The notes under the pieces were generated by a model, which was not told the origin of the DNA, searched no databases, and saw only the letters and a program-made list of their open reading frames with translations. From the NCBI GenBank assembly GCA_964470285.1, contig CAYYBZ010000187.1:1-5111 (forward strand): DNA of 5,111 nucleotides, in the 5' to 3' direction. Of the stretch, positions 1-5,111 are shown one piece after another. How positions within the stretch are numbered: position 1 is the stretch's first letter; the number at the start of each line of letters is the position of its first letter. The stretch comes from CAYYBZ01 sp964470285 [NCBI: uncultured Oligoflexia bacterium] (GTDB lineage: Bacteria; Bdellovibrionota_G; CAYYBZ01). A program made the position numbers and the translations under genes.

Positions 1-1
1 C

Positions 2-1198
2 GCAGCAATTAACGAGGCACTTTCGCTGTCGTTTCAGCAAATGTTCCCTGTACCTACTGATCCGGAAAAAATGGGCAGTTATATGAAAACAAAATCATTT
101 GTAACCGGTATGGCCACTCAGGGAATTTTAATGCTGGCAAATAAAGACTTTGCAAAAGATTACGGCCAAATGCTGGCCCAGCAGCTTGTAATGAACGCTG
201 CCGGAAGTCAGATAAACGATCTTTACGGTAAAGGAATGGATGCAATAAGCGGGGATAAAGGGGAAATAGATGAAGACAGAAAAAATGAAATATACGAAAA
301 CATCGAAACGCTAAGCCCGGACGACGAACCGATTACAGACCCCGAACTCATAGAGGAAGAATTCGGACCGTTTGAAAACGAAAAAGAACAGAAAGAGGAA
401 AAGGAGCAAAATGAGAATACGACAACAGCTGTTGACTCAGGATTAAGGTTTAAGATTTCTTCAAACTTCATAAACAACATAGACGAAATTCTTAAGAACA
501 ACGTCAATCACGCCGGGGTAATCGCAAAGATAGAAAACGGCATAAAAAACGCAAAAAGCGAAAATTCGAAAATACTCTACGCCAGCAGCGACGACCGCTT
601 TATCGCCCGCAGCGAAGCAACAAGCGCAGGAGCCGCCGGAAAAAGAAAAATAAAAAATCGCAGCAAAAAACCTGTCCGTTTAAAACTTTTAAATGCCCGA
701 CAGAATTCGAAATTTAGACCGACTTCTCAAAGAATTGCGAAAATCTTTGAAATAATAGAAACCATGCCTGCCGAAAAAATTATTAACGGAAAGTTTTACG
801 CAGCGATAGTAAAATCAAGACCGCTGGCAAAGAAAATTTTAAGGCAAGAGCTTAAGAGAAATCTTAAAATCATAAACGCCGTTCATTTGAGCAAATACGG
901 ATATCTCGATGATGAAATAGAGCAAATAATCGAATCAAAGGATTTCAACAGGGCTCTCAACAGGGCCGTAAATCATAAAACCGTCAAGGAAAGAATTGAT
1001 CACATAGTAAATCATGCAACGTCTAAAAAGAATATTCACCGCGTAATTAATCAGATCAAGTATAGAATCATAAAGGAAAGAGCTTTTTACGCGGAGCTTC
1101 AATTAAGAAAGCTTATATGGAAATTTAATAAAAAGGCCACCATTTATTCAAAAGATAAAAATATAATTATCCAGGTTTATGAAAAGATAAAGGGATAG
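2..1198 (+). CDS. Hypothetical protein, 5'-partial, charge-segregated, upstream of Tad genes
   Basis: I do not recognise this protein. The frame is open from base 2 to the TAG at 1196-1198, so the gene probably starts before the window. The first in-frame ATG (41) has no Shine-Dalgarno; the ATG at 71 has only a weak GGA in front of it. Numbered from the ATG at 41, residues 1-66 are mixed and Met/Ala/Gln-rich without an obvious membrane span. Residues about 72-127 are very rich in Glu and Asp. From about residue 195 to the end the chain is strongly basic (Lys/Arg-rich), probably helical, and contains a degenerate 13-residue repeat. No signal peptide or catalytic motif is visible, but the true N-terminus is missing. 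It lies 123 bp upstream of cpaB on the same strand, so a role in the Tad system is possible but only inferred from position. That it is a real gene is supported by the long open frame and by base use like that of its neighbours. Confidence 0.72.
   Translation, partial: AAINEALSLSFQQMFPVPTDPEKMGSYMKTKSFVTGMATQGILMLANKDFAKDYGQMLAQQLVMNAAGSQINDLYGKGMDAISGDKGEIDEDRKNEIYENIETLSPDDEPITDPELIEEEFGPFENEKEQKEEKEQNENTTTAVDSGLRFKISSNFINNIDEILKNNVNHAGVIAKIENGIKNAKSENSKILYASSDDRFIARSEATSAGAAGKRKIKNRSKKPVRLKLLNARQNSKFRPTSQRIAKIFEIIETMPAEKIINGKFYAAIVKSRPLAKKILRQELKRNLKIINAVHLSKYGYLDDEIEQIIESKDFNRALNRAVNHKTVKERIDHIVNHATSKKNIHRVINQIKYRIIKERAFYAELQLRKLIWKFNKKATIYSKDKNIIIQVYEKIKG
968..1084 (+). repeat. Degenerate 39-bp (13-residue) tandem repeat, three units
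   Basis: Three consecutive 39-bp units start at 968, 1007 and 1046 inside the unrecognised first gene. The nonamer gtaaatcat is identical at 968-976 and 1007-1015. The encoded units begin VNH, VNH and INQ, and the first two carry Ile at unit position 10. A weaker unit beginning Ile-Glu-Ser may precede them at 929. Just upstream, the 10-mer tcaacagggc also occurs twice (945-954 and 957-966). The DNA is diverged, so this reads as an old internal duplication forming a helical repeat rather than a recent expansion. Its function is unknown. Confidence 0.4.
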
Positions 1199-1247
1199 TA
1201 ATCGAATAACATCTTCACTACTCAACCGTGAACAGGGGCAAAACTCT

Positions 1248-1276
1248 TTGACTTACTTAGGTTTTTCTTTTATCCT
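1248..1276 (+). promoter_or_regulatory. Putative sigma70-type promoter for the cpaB operon
   Basis: TTGACT at 1248-1253 matches five of six -35 consensus bases. It is followed after 17 bp by TATCCT at 1271-1276 as a -10 element, which would start transcription near 1283, about 40 bp before the cpaB ATG. It lies in the only sizeable non-coding gap in the window. I see no terminator hairpin after the upstream gene, so read-through from that gene is also possible. Other AT-rich -10 candidates lie at 1283-1290 but lack a well-spaced -35. Confidence 0.35.
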
Positions 1277-1277
1277 T

Positions 1278-1289
1278 TTGTATATACAA
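1278..1289. promoter_or_regulatory. 12-bp perfect palindrome, possible operator
   Basis: TTGTATATACAA is its own reverse complement. It sits just after the putative -10 element and over the predicted transcription start, where a dimeric repressor could bind. No second copy was noticed in the window. An AT-rich 12-bp palindrome can arise by chance, so an operator role is inference only. Confidence 0.2.
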
Positions 1290-1310
1290 TACACGTGCCC
1301 GGCAAATTCC

Positions 1311-1316
1311 AGGAGG
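1311..1316 (+). promoter_or_regulatory. Strong Shine-Dalgarno that fixes the cpaB start
   Basis: AGGAGG, five bases before the ATG at 1322, is the best ribosome binding site in the window. It places initiation at 1322 rather than at the in-frame GTG at 1295. The GTG would have the Shine-Dalgarno inside the coding region and would add nine residues in front of a typical N-terminal membrane anchor. Confidence 0.85.
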
Positions 1317-1321
1317 GTTTA

Positions 1322-2200
1322 ATGCAAAGCAAAAGAGCTCTTTTAATTGCAGTTGTTTTCGGTGCCTTAGCCGTTGTCTTAATGCTTTTCTACACTAAGG
1401 AAAGAATTAAACTCGTAGAAGGCAGATACAAACCTTACGTTGTCGTAGTCGCAGCAAAAGATATACGCCAGAACACAATTATAGACGAATCTATGCTTGA
1501 GTTTAAAAAGATTCCCGAACCCTTTGTTGAACCCAATGCACTTGCCATTTCGCTTGATCAGCTCGGAGCAATGAGCGAAGAGGATTTGATCAACCTTAAA
1601 TCCCAGAGAGTAGGCTACATAGCCGCCATCCCGATTAAACAGGATGAGCAGATTACCGAACAGAAACTGCGAAACATAAGCGATAATGTTTCCGCCTCGA
1701 TTCCTAAAGGTCGAAGGGCAATGACAATTGCTGTAACAGAAATCACAGGCGTCGCCGGTCTTATAAGACCGGCCGACAGAGTAGATATCATAGGCATGTT
1801 TAACACCGTTGACAGAAAAACAAATCTGGCAAACGACACAACTGCCGTTACAGTTTTACAAAATGTAGAGGTTCTGTCGGTAGGCAGATACTATACAATT
1901 GAATCCGTTCCCTCAGGATCGGCCAAAAAGGAAGACCGAGCTCCGGGAGATATAAGTTTTTCAAATATCACGCTTCTTCTTACGCCCAAAGACTGCATGA
2001 AGCTTTCTTTAGCACAAAGTATAGGCAATCTGACACTTACTTTAAGACCCAAATTCGATTACGTTCCTCCCGATAAGCTAAAGGGAGACAATAAAAAGAT
2101 GAAATCGCAGGATGCAACAGGGATTAACAAACCGCTTCAAATATCCCCTCAACCCAAATGGATTGAACAGAGAGGCTCTGCCTCAACCTGGGTAAGGTAA
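1322..2200 (+). CDS. cpaB: Flp pilus assembly protein CpaB/RcpC
   Basis: This 292-residue protein is a Tad/Flp pilus assembly factor of the CpaB/RcpC family. The family acts in the periplasm, usually anchored in the inner membrane, and works with the CpaC secretin. Residues 4-24 form one hydrophobic anchor after a short basic N-terminus (Lys4, Arg5). Residues about 40-116 are an SAF domain, with the typical start VVVAAKDI and the ISDESM-like segment IIDESML. Residues 127-245 are the CpaB domain, with the hallmark GLIRPADRVDIIG at 146-158 and the strand NVEVLSVG at 181-188. The stretch SNITLLLTPKDCMKLSLAQ at 214-232 and the GNLTLTLRP at 235-243 are also typical. The last 45 residues are polar and probably flexible. 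Length is usual for the family. The start is set by AGGAGG at 1311-1316. cpaC follows after 11 bp, so the two are almost certainly co-transcribed. A perfect 20-bp palindrome overlaps the hallmark motif. Confidence 0.94.
   Translation: MQSKRALLIAVVFGALAVVLMLFYTKERIKLVEGRYKPYVVVVAAKDIRQNTIIDESMLEFKKIPEPFVEPNALAISLDQLGAMSEEDLINLKSQRVGYIAAIPIKQDEQITEQKLRNISDNVSASIPKGRRAMTIAVTEITGVAGLIRPADRVDIIGMFNTVDRKTNLANDTTAVTVLQNVEVLSVGRYYTIESVPSGSAKKEDRAPGDISFSNITLLLTPKDCMKLSLAQSIGNLTLTLRPKFDYVPPDKLKGDNKKMKSQDATGINKPLQISPQPKWIEQRGSASTWVR
1754..1773. repeat. Perfect 20-bp palindrome inside cpaB
   Basis: The ten bases GCCGGTCTTA at 1754-1763 are followed directly by their exact reverse complement to 1773. Flanking GTC (1751-1753) and GAC (1775-1777) extend the stem by three pairs if C1774 is bulged. 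In RNA this gives a GC-rich stem of at least seven pairs with a short U/A-rich loop. It lies over codons for the conserved GLIRPAD motif. No poly-T follows, so it is not an ordinary intrinsic terminator. The palindrome is seen directly; any function is unknown. Confidence 0.6.
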
Positions 2201-2211
2201 AAGAGGTTAAA

Positions 2212-3705
2212 ATGAAAAATATAAAAAAAGTTCTTACAGCAATCATAATTTCTTCATTTGTACTTCTTCCGGCACTAAATTCTTCAGCCGAAGAATATTT
2301 GATTGTAAATGTTCCTAAAGTAAAACGCTTTAAATTCTCAATAGGCAATGTAACCGTAGGCAATCCCGACATTTGCGACTTTAAGGCAAACAGAAAAGCC
2401 AAGCGTATAACGCTTTACCCGAAAAGATCGGGAGAAACCCTTTTAATGGTTTACGACACAAAGGGAAGACAAAGAGCAACGCTTCAGATAAAAGTCTACT
2501 CCTCCGATCCGGAAAAGATGTTAAATGAGATAAGAAGGCTTCTCATAAATGTAGAGGGCATAAACATTCAAAGACTTGACAATAAAATCGTAATTGACGG
2601 CGAAGTGTTTACTCAGGAAGACAAGGACAGGATCAAAAGAGTAATAAGCGGTAATGAAAACATTCTGGATCTGACCACGCTTGATTCAAACACCGAAAGA
2701 ATTATTGCGAAAAAAATAGAAAAAGAGATAAACCTTGATGAGGTAAGAGTAAGGGCTCTTAAAGGTAAATACATACTTGAAGGTGAGGTTTACAGCCAGT
2801 CATCCAAAGCGAGAGCCCAAGCTATTGCGAAACTTTATTCGAGCAAAATTATCAATGTTTTAGAAGTCAGAGAGGTCCCAAGGCCGCCTTCAAGGGCAAA
2901 CACAATCCAGATAATAGCCCATTTTATAGAGGTTTCCAAAACATTTTCAAAAAATCTCAACTTCAGCTACAATCCTTTCCCCCAGGTTTCAGCGACGGGA
3001 GCGCTGTCTTTTAATCCCATTACCGATTCGCAAACCTATACGGGGACATTAACCGGAACAATAAGGGATTTACTGCCAAAACTAAACTATTACAGGGCTC
3101 TGGGAATTGTCAGAGTCATTGAAAATCCCTCAATCTCCGTTAAAAGCGGAGCACAGGCAAAAATTACAAGCGGGACTAGAGTTGGTTTTCCTGTTGTCAC
3201 GCAGGAGGGCGCTGCCCAGCTTGATTTTCAAAACATAGGAATAACCTTAAACATAGTCCCATACGCAAGAGGCTCTGACATTGATATGAGCATCAAAGTA
3301 GAGGTTTCAGCGTTAGGGGCACCCGATGTTCAGGGGTCAGTTGCAATTGACAGAAACTCTCTTGAAACCCAACAATTTGTAAGATCGGGAGAAAGTATAG
3401 TAATAGGCGGAATTTCAAGATACAGCGTCAAAAACATAATTGACAGACCGCCTTCAGAAAAAACTACGAATGTCGGAGCGGGTGCTGCAGGAACCCAGCA
3501 AGCTGAGGATCCCTTCACCTTAGGATCTCTCTTTACACTTTTTAAATCTACCGACTATGGAAAACAAAAATCACAATTCATCATATTCATTACGCCGACA
3601 ATACTTAAGTATGCCAAGGACGCAAATATGGAGCTTAAAGAGCAGTTTAATCTCTATGAGATTTACCCGTCCGGATCATATAAACCAATGACTGAAATTG
3701 AATAA
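2212..3705 (+). CDS. cpaC: Tad secretin CpaC/RcpA (type II/III secretion secretin family)
   Basis: This 497-residue protein should form the outer-membrane ring through which the Flp pilus exits. Residues 1-26 are a Sec signal peptide: Lys2, Lys5 and Lys6, a hydrophobic core, then Ser-Ser-Ala before Glu27. Residues 29-96 are the pilus/secretin N-terminal domain, with VGNPDICDF at 49-57 and SGETLLMVYDTKG at 73-85. Residues about 98-156 and 161-222 look like two BON-type modules (IDGEVFTQED, LEGEVYSQSS), as is common in CpaC proteins. The secretin domain runs from about 230 to 466, with RVIENPSISVKSG at 301-313, GITLNIVPYA at 343-352, FVRSGESIVIGG at 389-400 and FIIFITPTIL at 456-465. The usual PxLGDIPxLG segment after IGG is not recognisable; residues 404-434 there are a low-complexity stretch with GAGAAG. 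The start has AGAGG at 2202-2206, five bases before the ATG. The next gene begins six bases after the TAA. Confidence 0.96.
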   Translation: MKNIKKVLTAIIISSFVLLPALNSSAEEYLIVNVPKVKRFKFSIGNVTVGNPDICDFKANRKAKRITLYPKRSGETLLMVYDTKGRQRATLQIKVYSSDPEKMLNEIRRLLINVEGINIQRLDNKIVIDGEVFTQEDKDRIKRVISGNENILDLTTLDSNTERIIAKKIEKEINLDEVRVRALKGKYILEGEVYSQSSKARAQAIAKLYSSKIINVLEVREVPRPPSRANTIQIIAHFIEVSKTFSKNLNFSYNPFPQVSATGALSFNPITDSQTYTGTLTGTIRDLLPKLNYYRALGIVRVIENPSISVKSGAQAKITSGTRVGFPVVTQEGAAQLDFQNIGITLNIVPYARGSDIDMSIKVEVSALGAPDVQGSVAIDRNSLETQQFVRSGESIVIGGISRYSVKNIIDRPPSEKTTNVGAGAAGTQQAEDPFTLGSLFTLFKSTDYGKQKSQFIIFITPTILKYAKDANMELKEQFNLYEIYPSGSYKPMTEIE

Positions 3706-3711
3706 GATTTT

Positions 3712-5111
3712 ATGGCAAAAGGATTTTCATCATATTTCATAACTGTTTTCGGCGGCAAGGATGGACTGGGTAAAACCATCCTTACCACTAATCTTGCGGA
3801 CATTTTTGCAAGAGAGACCAGAGGCAGGGTATTAATCATCGACTTTGACCCTCACGGGGCCGGGGACATCCCCATTCTTCTCAATATGAAAAGGCTTACA
3901 AACATGGTCGATGTAATGCCCAACCTGCATAAGGTTTCTCCACGCAATTTTGTAAATTACATAGGGAAACACAAGCATGGATTTTATGTATTACCCGGAT
4001 TTCAGGATCCAAAACATTACTACAGCATAAACCCGCAAACCCTCTTTTCCGTGATTGAGTACATAAAGCACACCTTCAATTTCATCTTTGTGGATTTAGG
4101 CTGTGAAATAACTCCCATAAATATTAACTTCTTTGAAAATTCTTCTTTAATTCTTTTTCTGACAACGCCTGAGATTTTTTCTTTAAATCAGAGCGTAATA
4201 AATCTGAGCAAGCTTCAGACAATGCATTTCCCCACAGAAATGATAAAGATAGTACTTAACAAATACGACTCAAAGCAGGTAATCACACAGGGAATAGTTG
4301 AGTCCAAGCTTAAAAGAAAGATTCTAACTTCAATCCCTTACGATCCTGAACTTGTTACTTCATCAATCCATCAGGGCTACCCTTATGTAGCTTTGGATAC
4401 AAAAAGCGAAATATCTAAAAAAACCGAAGGACTTGCAAGAACAATTCTCGGCTCCGGCATACTAAAACCTTCATCAAGTCTTAAACTTTCAGTTGAATCG
4501 ACGGGAGCCTTTCAGGGATTTTTTCAGGGCTCTAAAACAAGGTCAGGCATAGCCGGAGCTCAGCTACAATCAAGAGACTTTTTAAAGGCCGCAAAAGATC
4601 TTGATTTTGACAGAGCCGCCTCAATAAAGCTAAGAATTCATGACAAGTTGATAGAGCTCATGGAGCTAAAACATATGTCTCCTGAAGAATTTTCACAGAA
4701 AGACAATCAGAAAATGCGTGAACTTCGTGAAAAAACCGCTCAGGCAATTGCGAGAATAATAGACCAGGATGAAGAGATAAGAACCAGAGACGAAAGCCAG
4801 AGATTTGCAAAAGAGGTACTTGACGAAGCTTTGGGCCTTGGACCCTTAGAAGATCTTTTAAGCGATCCCGGAGTATCGGAAATAATGGTTAACGGTAAAG
4901 ACCATATATATGTCGAAATTCGGGGCAAATTGACAAGAACATCATTAAGATTCACTTCCGACAGACACTTAAGACAGGCAATAGAAAGAATAGTCGCCCC
5001 CGTCGGAAGAAGAATTGAAGAAAAAACTCCTATGGTGGATGCCAGGCTAAAAGACGGATCCAGAGTTCATGCAATAATTCCTCCCTTAGCCTTGAACGGC
5101 CCCACGATAAC
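3712..5111 (+). CDS. cpaE-cpaF: CpaE/TadZ-CpaF/TadA fusion ATPase, 3'-partial
   Basis: One frame is open from the ATG at 3712 to the window edge (466 complete codons, no stop). Residues 8-245 are a CpaE/TadZ-type ParA/MinD-like ATPase, the family that positions the Tad machine. It has a deviant Walker A, KDGLGKT at 16-22, with signature Lys16 and Lys21. It also has Walker A' DFDPHGAGD at 44-52, Walker B FIFVDLG at 124-130, VLNKYD at 181-186 and IPYDPELVTSSIHQGYP at 208-224. The receiver-like N-terminal domain found in many CpaE proteins is absent. Residues 246-288 are a Ser/Gly-rich linker. Residues from about 294 match the CpaF/TadA N-terminal domain: LRIHDKLIEL at 307-316, LGLGPLEDLLSDPGVSEIMVNG at 374-395, and PVGRRIEEKTPMVDARL at 430-446. 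GSRVHAIIPPLALNGPT at 449-465 completes the match. The catalytic Walker motifs of the secretion ATPase lie beyond the window. If CpaF is of usual length, the whole protein would be roughly 750 residues. The start is weak (no clear Shine-Dalgarno, six bases after the cpaC stop), suggesting translational coupling. Confidence 0.92.
   Translation, partial: MAKGFSSYFITVFGGKDGLGKTILTTNLADIFARETRGRVLIIDFDPHGAGDIPILLNMKRLTNMVDVMPNLHKVSPRNFVNYIGKHKHGFYVLPGFQDPKHYYSINPQTLFSVIEYIKHTFNFIFVDLGCEITPININFFENSSLILFLTTPEIFSLNQSVINLSKLQTMHFPTEMIKIVLNKYDSKQVITQGIVESKLKRKILTSIPYDPELVTSSIHQGYPYVALDTKSEISKKTEGLARTILGSGILKPSSSLKLSVESTGAFQGFFQGSKTRSGIAGAQLQSRDFLKAAKDLDFDRAASIKLRIHDKLIELMELKHMSPEEFSQKDNQKMRELREKTAQAIARIIDQDEEIRTRDESQRFAKEVLDEALGLGPLEDLLSDPGVSEIMVNGKDHIYVEIRGKLTRTSLRFTSDRHLRQAIERIVAPVGRRIEEKTPMVDARLKDGSRVHAIIPPLALNGPTI
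4576..4638 (+). other. UVR-like helical motif at the CpaE-CpaF junction
   Basis: Residues 289-309 of the fusion protein (key part KAAKDLDFDRAASIKLRI) resemble the UVR motif of UvrB, UvrC and McsA-type proteins. In that motif the pattern is Ala-Ala, a few residues, Asp-Phe-Glu/Asp, x-Ala-Ala, then a basic helix. The motif runs directly into the first CpaF helix. The match is by eye and short. It could be a helical hairpin that mediates protein contacts, or simply a CpaF N-terminal helix with chance similarity. Confidence 0.3.

Noticed and set aside
41-43. ATG at 41 as the true start of the first gene
   Set aside because: The frame stays open to the window edge and no Shine-Dalgarno precedes this ATG, so the gene most likely begins outside the window.
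54-507. Two minus-strand open frames opposite the first gene
   Set aside because: They are antisense shadows of a long forward gene, with Ser/Phe-rich compositions typical of the complement of Glu/Lys codons, and no ribosome site or family match.
1199-1247. Rho-independent terminator after the first gene
   Set aside because: No GC-rich hairpin followed by a T run is visible here; the T-rich stretch at 1262-1279 has no stem in front of it.
1295-1321. GTG at 1295 as the start of cpaB
   Set aside because: AGGAGG at 1311-1316 lies five bases before the ATG at 1322, and starting there gives a normal N-terminal membrane anchor; no good Shine-Dalgarno precedes the GTG.
1615-2402. Minus-strand open frames opposite cpaB and the start of cpaC
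   Set aside because: They lie inside clearly identified forward genes and show no recognisable domain.
3330-3518. Minus-strand open frame opposite the secretin C-terminal part
   Set aside because: Short antisense shadow of conserved secretin coding sequence.
3505-3531. Inverted GGATCC/GGATC pair within cpaC
   Set aside because: Only about five paired bases around a ten-base spacer, expected by chance in coding DNA.
4519-4524. Run of six T in the linker as a sequencing indel or slippage site that falsely joins cpaE and cpaF
   Set aside because: One extra T would end CpaE at TAA 4532-4534, but cpaF would then still lack any ATG or GTG start nearby, so two genes would not be restored. Raw reads should still be checked.
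4740-4955. Minus-strand open frame opposite the CpaF region
   Set aside because: Antisense shadow of conserved CpaF motifs on the + strand.

Overview
The window carries part of a Tad/Flp (tight adherence, type IVc pilus) assembly locus. All genes are on the + strand and tightly packed. The base composition looks moderately AT-rich. A signal-peptide-bearing secretin implies an outer membrane, so the host is a diderm (Gram-negative-type) bacterium. The divergent proteins and unusual gene architecture suggest a lineage away from the well-studied proteobacterial Tad systems, but the sequence alone does not fix the phylum.

Layout: (1) Bases 2-1198 are the 3' part of an unrecognised gene. Its product has a strongly acidic middle and a very basic, probably helical C-terminal half that includes a degenerate 13-residue repeat. 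(2) Bases 1199-1321 are a 123-bp gap with a plausible sigma70-type promoter, a small perfect palindrome and a strong Shine-Dalgarno that fixes the start of the next gene. (3) Bases 1322-2200 are cpaB/rcpC (SAF domain plus CpaB domain), with a perfect 20-bp palindrome inside the coding sequence. (4) Bases 2212-3705 are cpaC/rcpA, the outer-membrane secretin. (5) From 3712 to the window edge, a single uninterrupted reading frame encodes a CpaE/TadZ-type ParA/MinD-like ATPase followed by the N-terminal part of a CpaF/TadA-type secretion ATPase. The second domain continues past the window, and its Walker A and B motifs are not visible here.

How the genes work together: in Tad systems the secretin (CpaC) forms the outer-membrane pore, and CpaB is a periplasmic or inner-membrane-anchored partner of it. 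CpaE/TadZ places the machine in the cell, and CpaF/TadA hydrolyses ATP to drive pilus assembly and retraction. Here the positioning ATPase and the motor ATPase are covalently joined, so they would be made 1:1 and localised together. This fusion is the most notable point in the window. No pilin, prepilin peptidase, TadB/TadC platform protein, RNA gene, CRISPR array or mobile element is visible.
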